Assembly (NCBI RefSeq): GCF_009727055.1
Contig: NC_052359.1
Coordinates: 8,663,733 to 8,727,732, forward strand
DNA length: 64,000 nucleotides
Source: Benincasa hispida
Lineage: Eukaryota > Streptophyta > Magnoliopsida > Cucurbitales > Cucurbitaceae
Direction: 5' to 3'
How positions within the stretch are numbered: position 1 is the first letter of the stretch; each line of letters opens with the position of its first letter. Of the stretch, positions 36,601-46,460 are shown one piece after another. Made by a program: the position numbers and the translations under genes. The notes beneath the pieces are model-generated. The model had not been told where the DNA came from, ran no database searches, and was given only the letters and a program-made list of their open reading frames with translations.

Positions 36601-39600
36601 GTGCTCTTTTTCTTCTTTGTTTGCCCATTTTATTACATATTTTACAATATTTTTAGGATGACGTGGCAATAATATAAAAATATTCTCTTTTGCTTCTGTC
36701 GCCACCTCTCATCAATGCTTTGCTTCCCTTCCCCACTTTTGTCACCGCACCCTTGCCGCACCTTTCACCCATGTCATCATGGCATTGCCTCACCTCTCTC
36801 TCCACTCATATCAGTGAGTGTAAAAGCATACGTTTGAGATTTGAATGCAAGGGAGGGGTGAGCATTTTATCTTTTCTCAATCCAAATAAGAAAATTGCTT
36901 ATGAGGGTATGGGGGTTGTGATGGTGGCAGTGGCAGCGTGCGAGTAACAAAAATGGGGTGGGGCTTATTTTAGTAAGATGACTCTTTCTCTCTCCAAACA
37001 TTTTACCCATCTCATTATTTTTTTGGAGTCTTAATTTCATTTACTTTTACGATATCTTCTTTCCTTATAAAATATTTTACCATTGCTTATTTCCATTCGG
37101 AAGCTCTTGGTATCTTTGTATTTCTTAGGCTATAATCTTCTGATTTGTATATATGAAATTGATTGGACTCTTCATCTCTTCATTAACGGCTGTGTTACAT
37201 CCATGTTTAGCGTTGTATGTACTTGTAGATGCATACTACATCACACATGTAAGCTATTTGTTTATTCCTCCGTCTTTTGGCAGATTGTACAAATTGCCAA
37301 GCCTATAATTCTTGACTGGATGATCGATCAGCTGGAACAAACCTCTGAATGGACTGGACGTGCTTTCAAGTTAGAGGTCAGTTTTTTGCAGAGTGATTTT
37401 TCTGGTTGAAGAATTTAGCAGTATGTAATATGATATTTGTCTGAGTGAAAGCAGTAGCTTGGCATTTTTTTAAAAAAAAATATGTAAAAGATAGTGAAAA
37501 TTTCCAATATCTCATTATTTACCACCAATAATACGTCATGTGTAAGGCCTCAAAGAAAGGTAATATAATCTACCCTAAACAAAATCTTAAACTTTAGGTC
37601 TAGAAGATTACAAAGATAAAAGAAAGATATCTTTCTAATTTGTTATTTGTAAGAATGTCCTAACGTTGAAGATGAGCATATCATATAATCCGAACTTGTC
37701 ATTCAAATTTATAAGATAGGTCATGGTAAAGGCTTGGTGAGGATATCCACCAACTATTTCTTTGCAAGAACATAGTTGAGTTTAACTATTTGTTCATTGA
37801 CTTTTTTCTAAGATGAAGGGGACGTCGGATCAATGTCAACTTATCTTGTCCAATCATGATCCACACATTCTTGACAATTTGTATTGCAACTTGATTTTAA
37901 CACGTCACATGCATAACAATCTTTGTAATATAGGAATAAAAAATGAAGATAAAAAAATCTAAAATAAAAAACAATTTTAACCTTAAAATAAAATAATTGG
38001 AACCAAACAAACTGAGGAAAAAATAGAAATAAAAATGGCTAGGTTGTTTCAAATTGGTTTTTGAGTTTTTAGTTGCTGAGTTCAATTATGATTAACAAAA
38101 TATCTATATATTATCTCTTCTTATATGGATTTAAACAACTGGACAAAGAATAGAATTATCACATTAGATTTATATATCTTTTTACGTTGCATTCATACCT
38201 CTTAACTAATATTTTTTTTGGGAAGTGAAGGATTGGGAGCCGATATCATTTCAGCAAAATTTGGCAGCATCAGTTATTGAAGTTTTTAGAATAATTGAGG
38301 AGGTATTATTACTGTAAAGATAATTACTTCAGTTATTCCTTTTTTTAGTTTACTCATTGAGTTGTCTGGATTTATCTAGTTTTATAACTCGCTATTTCTT
38401 TGCTCTTTTTGTCTTCTTTATTTATATTATTGTGTTGTGAGCATTAGTCTCTTTTCATTCCCTTAATGAAAAGTTCCGTATCCTTTCCAAAAAAAATTGC
38501 TTTTGTTATGTCCTAAAGACAAGAATTTTCCATATCCTTTCCAAAAAAAATTACTTTTGTTATGTCCTAAGGACAAGAATTTTGGTCTGTTCCTATAAAT
38601 TGTAATGATACTTTGGTACAAAAGTATTTGAAATTGGGGAGTGAATGAACTATTTATAGAGATATTGTTTCATATACTGATTGATAAATTTTGAGCACTA
38701 GGGCTTATATTCTACCTGGAAATTTGTCTAAGGTGTTAGTGGTCATTCTTGTTGGTTTCTCCTGCGTTCTTCTCAAATAATCAATACCATATGCAACTGG
38801 TGTAGTATTAGTTTGCTTGTAGCTACCTTTTCTTTTCCTTTTGAATTTACTACTGAGGGTTAGCTTAATAAAGTTTTTTTAATATTATGGAATTATAATG
38901 GAAAACTTGCAGACTGTTGATCAGTTTTTTGACCTGAACCTCCCGATGGACATCACACATTTGCAAGCTCTCCTGTCCATTGTCTACCACAGCTTGGATG
39001 GCTATTTATCTGGTCTGCTCAACCAGTTAGGTAAGCTATGAATTCTGGAATTAGGAAGAATATGGGTTGATAGCAAATTGCAATCACGCTAACGCACACG
39101 AACATATATATTTATACATTTGTTAAATATTATCTTAAACAAGTGTATGTATAACTAGTGCTTTCATGTAATCCTTTCCTTCAGGGAGTTAGAAGATCAA
39201 GGTCATGCACGGTTAAGTTATTGGTGATTTGATCATATTATCTTTTCATTACAGTTGAGAAGAATTGTTTGTATCCACCAGTACCTCCATTGACTCGTTT
39301 TGTGGAGACTACTACAACAGGAAAGAAAAAGTTGCCTGAATGTCATTTAGACGAGCATGTGACAAGAAAATTGAATGGCTTGACAATATCAAAGCTTTGT
39401 ATAAAATTGAATACCCTTGGTGTAAGTGATGCTTAAAGCTAATGGAGAACATGCACTGCCAATTGGTGGTGTAAACATGCATTCTTAATGACATTGCCAA
39501 TTGTTAGTCTTATTTTGTGTTACGTCTCTTTTCTCTTCATGCAGTATATTCAAAAACATATTGGAACACTGGAGGATGGAATAGGAAAATCTTGGGCACT

Positions 39601-42600
39601 TCTTGGAGGATCGACTAAGCATAAACAGGGTACAATATGTGTATTTCACTTGATTTTTGCGTTCAATAGGCATAAGATTAATGATTGATAAAAGACAGAA
39701 ACTAGTGATTTGAATTCATTTTGCACTTCTTAAAGATGGGTTCATGTTTAGCTTTCGGATTTTGATTTCGTTTTAATTTTCTTTTTCATTAAAATAGAAG
39801 TGTTTGTTTGTACTATATATTGAGAAATGTGTGGAGAAAGTGTGAGAGACCTAGCGTAAGATGTAGCTGGAGTCTACTTAGAGAGGGATGAATATGTAGT
39901 TTATGCTTCGTTCCTTCCAAGTCGATATTAAAATTTTGTGCAAAATACACTTTTTGTCTGTGATGTTTGAGTTTAGTGTCTATTTGGTTCTTAAGATTTC
40001 GAAAGGGGCATTTTCTTTTTTCTTTTTCTTTTTTTTTTTTTTTTTAAAAGAAAAGAATTGCAAGGAAACATATATTTCATTGGTGTATGAAATATCACAA
40101 AAGAGAAAGGGTAAAAAGTGAAAACCCAAGTGCCTGGAAATGGAGTTACAAAAAGGATATCCATTTGGCCAAGAGGTATTGTAAGGCTAATCAGAAAAGG
40201 AAGGACATTTTACATCAATAAAGAGCCATTAAGAGAACATTGCTAAGCAAATAAACCTAAGCAGTTTCAGTACCATTAAGGGTTCTTTGATTTCTCCCCA
40301 GCCATAAGTTCCATAAAAAAAGCCTTAACAAGGTCGAGTCGAAGAGTTTGCTTCCCATTCTTGAAAGGATGTCCAAGGATAATTGTGGAGATAAAATGTG
40401 ATATGTTTGTTGGAAGAACTGCGAACCAGGTGGAGATTTTCACTAATTTATTATTGTTGTTTTGGATTATATGGCTTTTTCCTTTTCTCTCTCTTCTCTT
40501 CTTTATCTCTCCCCTCCTTTTCCTACTTCCTTCTTTTAATCTTCTCTGACGGGTGTTTGATGCTCGTCGGCTGTTGACCATCCTAAATTACAACCCATCC
40601 ATTATTCCGGTAGGCATCTCAATGTTCATCTCCGTACCACAAGACTAAAATGAAAACATATTGGAAGTTAGAAGAGGAGACCAAGGCAGTAACAGAGAGG
40701 CTCTTGGAGAACATTACCAAATTCTCATTGCAATCTCCAGTGAATTTATGGCCATGGTTGTGGTGTGTGTTAGAGTTAGTTATATTTTCCATCCACTAGT
40801 AAGATGCTCCCTCCAATTTTGATTCATGTTCACAACGAGAGAAACGACATCTGGACACCTTCTTGAATTGAAGCAGTTTCATTTGTTATGCCTATAATAA
40901 TTTTAGAACGGTTGTTATCAAAGTTATTAGCCTTAGGTTCCGTTTGGTAAACATTTTATTTTATTTTTTTGTTTTTGAAAATTAAGGTTAAGAATTCAAC
41001 AATTGTACTTAAGAAATATGCAAATCAATGTAAGAAATGTGGATGAAATAGACTAAATTTTCAAAAACAAAAATAAAAAACCAAATGGTTACCAAACGGG
41101 GGCTTAGTAATTTTCCAACATATTGTCTCTGCTTCATTTAATTTCAATTAACCTCAAAATGATTCTTTATGTGTACACTTGATGACAATATCTATAATAT
41201 CATCCATTCAGCCCGGGTAGAGGTTTCTACGACTGCAAATGGTGGTATTGGTACTTGCAGTGACGAAGCTAACGAGTTGTTTGCCACCACTTTCAACAAC
41301 ATTAAGAGTTTCATCGCAAAATCTATCAGCAAGTTCTGTGACTTTACTGGTGAGTTGCTAAAACTGTACATCGGTCAAGTCTAGCAATCAGTTTTATGGT
41401 GTCTTGAAAATTTATGCAGTTAGTGAGATTAAGATATATTAAACATATAGTTTGTTGACCCTAAGAGATGCATTTTCTGATTTCCGTATTCTCAATCTAA
41501 GCATCCTCCATAAACGAACTGGGAAGGATATAGCTAATTGTTATTCACAAGTGGTTTAGTTTATCTCCTGAAATTTCTCATTTTGTTTGGATCAGGATGA
41601 AGTCCTTTTGACACTTCTATTTTTGGTTTATTTTTAAACTGTATTGAAAGATGACTGTAGAATGGTTATATCAAAATCCATATTTTTACAGCATTTTCCT
41701 CTCTGACTGAGTTCCTCTCATACTTGAAAGATGACACTTTAGTTCAAATTCTACTTTCCAGGCATAAGAGTTATTTTCTCGGATCTCAAAGATGAGTTCC
41801 TCTCATACTTGTATCGTGGCAATGTTGAGGCTGCTCGATTAGAAGGCTTTCTCATGCATCTTGATGTTGTAAGCTCTCACTCGCTAAATGTGATATTTTG
41901 GTCAGTTTATGTCGTGCATATGTGTGTATGTGTATTGTATATTTCTTTATAATTTTCATTTGTGGGTTGTATTAATCTAAGGTGTCTCTTACAGGTCCTG
42001 AATAATGTATGTGGCATGATCGATGATACTCTTAGGGATCTTGTGGTATTAAGCATTTGTCGAGCATCAATGGTACGCTGATGCTAGTTCTATCTATTAC
42101 CGCTCTGTAATTTCATCCAATCAATGAAATTATAGTTGAAACATTCTTTTGTAATTCCGAGGACATGGGCAATATTTCCTGTATAATTTCATCGTATCAA
42201 TGATATTATTATTGTTTCTCTTCCCCCCCCCCCCCCCAAAAAAAGAGAGAGAGAGAGAGAGAGAAGAAAAGAAAAGGAAAAACTACCTTTCACTCTTTCC
42301 TCCTGAAATGTATTGTTTTCCAGGAAGCCTTCACATGGGTGATGCTTAGTGGAGGCCCTTCACGTGCATTTTCTGATTCAGATATTGTTCTCATTAAGGA
42401 AGATCTTGGTATATTGAAGGTATGTGCACCAAGTTAAATTTACTTTTCTAGTTGTAGTTTGCGATTTAGAATTCCTGTAAGATGTAAGGCCGTAACTTTG
42501 CTTGTAAGTGGGGAAAAATGGCTGTATGAACTTGTGGTTTGTGATAAAAGATTCCGACAATATTGCTCTTGCATCTGTCAATTCCAGGACTTTTTTGTAG

Positions 42601-44371
42601 CTGATGGAGAAGGTCTTCCCCGTACTCTTGTTGAGAAGGAAGCAAAATTTGCTGAAGAAATATTGGGATTATATTCACTTCCGGTTAGTTTATCTTATTG
42701 GTCAAGTTTATATGATAAGTTCCTTATAGTGTGGGCCGCGTTTTCAAATTGTTAAATTTTTCTGCAGACTGAAACTATTATCCAATTACTGATAAGTTCA
42801 AGTGGGAAAATTTCTACTGAATTGGATCCATGTAGTAATAATGGCAGTCTTCAATTTAACGATTCCCAGACATTGGTACGAGTCTTGTGTCATAAAAAAG
42901 ATACGGAAGCTTCCATGTTCCTAAAGCGAAAATATAATCTCCCTGCTTCTTCAGGTAACTTTTTCTCTCCATCATTGAGATCTCATAACCTTTGGACATA
43001 TTATTTCTTCCTTCACAATTGTCGAGGAAAAATGAAAGATAGATAAAGATATTGCAGAACCAATAATCATAATAAATGCTCGTTGAACATAGAGAGAGTG
43101 AAATCCAATAGATGAAAGAAATTCTAATTGAAATGATTCAAAAATTAGTATTACAAACTTCATATCAAAGTACACACTTGTATAGGACTACTAAAGATCT
43201 ACCAATTTAAAACTCCAAAACTTCAAAACATTAATGGTAGATGTTTACAATTGAAACTTAAACGACAGTAAACTGAAAATTTAGGCCCCGTTTGGTAACC
43301 ATTTGGTTTTTGATTTTTTGTTTTTGAAAATTAAGCCTTTAGACACAACTTCCACCTTCAAATTTCTTTTATTGTTATCTATTTTTTACCGGTAGTTTAA
43401 AAAACCAAGCCAAATTTTGAAAAGTGAAAAAGTAGCTTTTAAGAACTTGTTTTTGTTTTTGGTATTTGGCTAAAAATTCAACCTTTGTACTTAAGAAAGA
43501 TGCAAATCATTGTAAAAAACGGGAAGGAAATAGGCTTAATTTTCAAAAGCCAAAAACAAAAAACGAAATGGTTACCAAATGGGGCCTTAATATTTAACTT
43601 AATGAAAGAAATTGAAAATTAAATCTAATTTAAGTAAATATGAAAAAACTCAAATCTCACCAGTAATAATGCAATGGCTAGTATATTTCGAATGTCAGTG
43701 GACATCCTTTGCAAGAAAGCTACAATGTAGTGATCTAATGCTATGGTGGAAAATTTTATATGATGAAGATTTTATTGAGCATAATTATTTCCGTGCTTTT
43801 TAAGGTTGTGTTTTATAACTATCTTTCTCGATTTAAGTTAATCCATTTTTACTCTCTTCCTCCTCCTTTTATCAACCCTTTCCTATAAAAGTTTGTTACT
43901 ATGATTTTCACTCAAATTTATTACTGTGGCATGAAATCGCGCAACTAGCTGTGTTCATGGAGAGAATGGATTCATTTGATGGAACTTAGTCTATATTTGC
44001 TTCTTAATATACTCAATATCATATAGCTTATGGAGTTCACTATTCAACTTCATCCTACCAAATTTCATTGAAGACAATTCCTACCGTTCTTGTTGCCTGA
44101 GAAGTGAAAAATACGTTTTGCTAAGATTTACAATAGCATTTTGCAGAGAACTATGCCTTCATTTAGAACTTGACAACAACTGTTTTCCTGTCCTGTATTC
44201 GGCATTCATTTTTTTCATCAAACATAAGTTGCTGGTTTCTTTAGAACTTCTTGTTTTCGAGAAAAATGAGTGCATTTTTCTTGCTTAGTTCACTAATATC
44301 ACTTTAACTTCCGTGAAATTGTTGCAGATTATGACGATACTCCACCGTTGAAAGACTCAACTCCAACATGA
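27632..44371 (+). CDS. PATROL1-like MUN-domain (DUF810, Munc13-related) protein, 26 exons
   Basis: Exons: 27632-27809, 28147-28211, 28743-29016, 29346-29412, 29637-29787, 30246-30413, 31424-31519, 31661-31828, 31925-32026, 32613-32843, 33072-33152, 34784-34870, 34987-35169, 35304-35462, 37284-37376, 38231-38302, 38913-39030, 39255-39421, 39545-39629, 41212-41349, 41762-41868, 41995-42072, 42324-42419, 42588-42683, 42768-42954, 44328-44371. They join in frame to 1096 aa. The N-terminus (LLQRYRRDRQKLLAFLLSSG) and a 'HLNLLHAVHNQMQ' segment are family signatures. MHD1-like sequence spans about residues 671-764 and MHD2-like sequence about 880-1030. The relative PATROL1 directs plasma-membrane delivery of the proton pump AHA1 in guard cells; At4g11670 seems the closest Arabidopsis gene (recalled). 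Transport or tethering of vesicles is the inferred role. Intron 5 has a GC donor; the others are GT-AG. No frame break is seen, so it is probably functional. Confidence 0.93.
33600..33870 (-). repeat. LINE 3'-end-like fragment in intron 11 of the PATROL1-like gene
   Basis: 'taagaaacattttattgatt' at the left and a short purine-rich right part resemble the reverse complement of LINE 3' tails ('aatcaataaaatgttt'). No coding motif remains. Assignment is by pattern only. Confidence 0.4.
34005..34320 (+). repeat. LINE C-terminal and 3'-tail fragment in intron 11
   Basis: The translation gives a stretch of the 'WCGAFFAIVWGIWLRRNRRA' kind, the conserved end of plant LINE ORF2 seen also in the intron-3 LINE of the RING gene ('[13 protein letters not shown]'). 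It is followed by stops and 'atcctaatgaaatt', a common LINE 3' terminus. Confidence 0.6.
35800..35930. repeat. MITE-like element, copy 2 (intron 14)
   Basis: The left end is 'gggttgttttcaaatatagt'. The right arm, 'ttgctatatttgtaaatat' then 'gttttgtcattta', is its imperfect reverse complement. It belongs to the same family as 17993, 45658 and 45893. Confidence 0.65.
36418..36640 (+). repeat. possible short solo LTR in intron 14
   Basis: It begins TGTCGAGG and has an LTR-like layout: a TATA-like 'cataaatagg' at about 36512, then a downstream 'ataaagaaac' and a pyrimidine-rich 'ctctctctactctc' stretch, ending near 'ttattaca'. No target-site duplication was found, so the boundaries and the call are weak. 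Confidence 0.35.
38474..38581. repeat. 54-bp tandem duplication in intron 16
   Basis: Two copies, 38474-38527 and 38528-38581, start 'ttcc(g/a)tatcctttccaaaa' and differ at about three positions. Confidence 0.85.
40015..40580 (-). repeat. LINE-like 3' fragment in intron 19
   Basis: A poly-T run (about 40020-40045) followed by 'aaaagaaaag', and the phrase 'cataagttccataaaa' further right, look like an inverted LINE 3' tail plus 3' UTR. No RT motif is preserved. Open frames here do not match the host protein. Confidence 0.4.
40936..41103. mobile_element. Tourist-like MITE in intron 19, TSD TTA
   Basis: Inverted ends 'GGTTCCGTTTGGTAA...' and '...TTACCAAACGGGGGC' are flanked by TTA at 40933-40935 and 41104-41106. 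168 bp with no coding capacity. A TWA duplication and these ends fit the PIF/Harbinger (Tourist) group. The right end lies 108 bp before exon 20. Confidence 0.75.
42224..42275. repeat. poly-C / (GA)n low-complexity run in intron 22
   Basis: About 15 C residues, then 7-8 A residues, then repeated GA dinucleotides. Such homopolymers are mutation- and assembly-prone; the length may be unreliable. Confidence 0.8.
43284..43586. mobile_element. Tourist-like MITE in intron 25, TSD TTA
   Basis: 303 bp. The left end GGCCCCGTTTGGTAACCATT and the right end AATGGTTACCAAATGGGGCC are near-perfect inverted repeats of about 28 bp. TTA flanks both sides (43281-43283 and 43587-43589). It shares terminal sequence with the 40936-41103 element. 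Confidence 0.88.
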
Positions 44372-44427
44372 TATCTATTTGTGATAGATATCCATTAGAT
44401 CCTAATTCATAGAAAATAGAATGATCC

Positions 44428-44662
44428 AAGTCTTGTTTGATAATCATTTTGACTTTTTAAAGTTAGACTTTTTACCACTATTTACTATACTATTTTCAAA
44501 ATCTAAGTCAAGTATTGAAAACTAAAAACGTAATTTTTAGCAATTTCTATTTTCTTTTGAATTTGACTTAAAAATTTAAATATTTTTCTAGAAATTGTGA
44601 GAACTAAACACCCTTTTCAAAATCTAAAAGCTAAAAATGAAATTATTATCAAATAAGATCTC
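44428..44662. mobile_element. MITE in the 3' UTR of the PATROL1-like gene
   Basis: The left arm 'tcttgtttgataatcatttt' pairs with the right arm 'aattattatcaaataagatc'. It starts about 57 bp after the stop codon (44369-44371) and ends before the candidate poly(A) signal, so it should be transcribed as part of the 3' UTR. Exact ends and duplication were not resolved. Confidence 0.6.
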
Positions 44663-44867
44663 AACAAAGGGATAAAAGATAGAGTCGTGGCCACTTTGCA
44701 TGGTGGCAAAGAAACAGAAGGGGAAAGGATAATGGATTTAGCCTCATGTGGATAAATTCTACTTGCCAAAGGCAAGTTTTATTGATGATTCATTCAAGAG
44801 TAAAGTTTTGTCGGTTTTAATATTCATGTATATTGTACATAATATATTGCGTTGTATTTCATTTTAT

Positions 44868-44873
44868 AATAAA
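44868..44873 (+). other. candidate poly(A) signal of the PATROL1-like gene
   Basis: AATAAA in a cluster of 'ataataaaataaatt', about 497 bp after the stop codon. It is a candidate by sequence and position. Confidence 0.4.
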
Positions 44874-45657
44874 ATAAATTTGTAACTGTATTGTATATTG
44901 ATTATATTCTTAATATAGAGTAATCAGTCTCAAAAAAAAAAAAAAAAAGGGATTATGATTTGTTAGGATTTCAATTAGATCACGAGCTGGGACATTTGTT
45001 TAATGTTGAGGAAGAAAAAGGTATAAACATTGTTTCTGTTCCCTCGTGATCCATGCAATTTTAAACGCTCATACAATCATTTCTATGGACAGTTGTGATT
45101 TTATGGTTGTGTTATATTTTCATTCTTGTGTAGTCTAGTATCTTTTCTATTTTAGTTGTATATATATTTTGATTTATTTCTCTTTCAATTCAACATATGA
45201 GTAGCAGATTCTGATACAATCGTATTTTTATTTATCTTGGTCCAAGTTTCCTTGTTTCTTTGTCTTAAAAACGCAGATTCTGATTGTCTTAACCAAGAAT
45301 TTGATCTTTAGTAGTCCTGTATCAAAATTAGTATTACAAACTTTATCAAGGACTTACTAGTCAACGTTTAAAAAATTTAGGCACCAAACTTATATTTTAA
45401 CATTCATAGAATTATAATTTTAAATACATTGATATATAATATATAGATTTTTATTTTAGTATGACAATTGCAAGATGGAGGATCAAACTTCCGATCTTAA
45501 TTGAGAAAGTACATGTAAATCATCACTTAAGTTTATAGAGTAACTTTAAAAAAAAAATCATGAAATTTAAAATTATTCATAATTTTTTTTAAAGAAATAG
45601 AACCATATTTTTCTTATACAATTAATAATCTCAAAATAGTTTACTAAAGATTAAAAA

Positions 45658-45866
45658 AGGGTTGTTTTCAAATATAGAAAAATGAACCAAAATATTTACA
45701 AATAATAGTAAAATATCACAGTCTATTTGTGATAGATTGCCATAGAAAATAATAGTTGTTTGTAATAGACACAGGTAGTAGTCTATCGCTATCTATCACA
45801 GATTGATTGTGATATTTTGCTATTAGTTGTAAATATTTTTAGCAGTTTTGTTATTTAAAATAATGT
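45658..45866. repeat. MITE-like element, copy 3
   Basis: It begins 'gggttgttttcaaatatag', has central 'gatagat/tctatc' palindromes, and ends with the matching 'gtaaatatttttagcagttt' arm. It lies between the convergent PATROL1-like and helicase genes. Confidence 0.65.
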
Positions 45867-45892
45867 CATTAAAAATAGATATAATTATTAAA

Positions 45893-46054
45893 TAATTTTT
45901 GAAAAATTATTTTAAATGGTAAAACTGTCGAAAAATATTTACAGATATAGTAAAATTTTAGAACTATCAATGATAGACGCTATAAATGGTTAGTTTTAAA
46001 ATTTTATTATATTTTGTAAATATTTTATTTTATTTTTCTATTTTTAAAAATGAC
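45893..46054. repeat. MITE-like element, copy 4
   Basis: It shares 'attattttaaatgg(t)aaaact' and 'aaatatttacagatatagta' with copies 1-3 and ends in the inverse arm near 46050. It lies directly beside copy 3. Confidence 0.55.
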
Positions 46055-46460
46055 CCATAATTTTTTCTGAAAAAAAACAAAAAGGTATTTTTGTTATGTA
46101 CAAGCATACATGTGTGAAAAAAAAAGTATTTTAACCAGTACAAAAAATTAAAATAATGTATAATTATACATGTTTGAAAATTAGAAAATGGCTTAAAAAC
46201 GTTGCATTAACACTCTACTGCAATTTTGTTTTTTTTAGTTCAACGTAGCAGAAATTAAAGCATACAAGGTTAAGTTAAAAGGGGTCGAGAGATCATATGC
46301 CAAATCATGAATATACCCATAATTTAGATCGAATTCGAGATAACTTCTGAGAGCTATAATTCTAAATGAAGCACTTTTTATATAAAATATTTTCCCTAAC
46401 CAAACATAAAGAATTTTGAAAAGTGCTTCCAATCGAACATACATAATTTCTATTGTGCTT

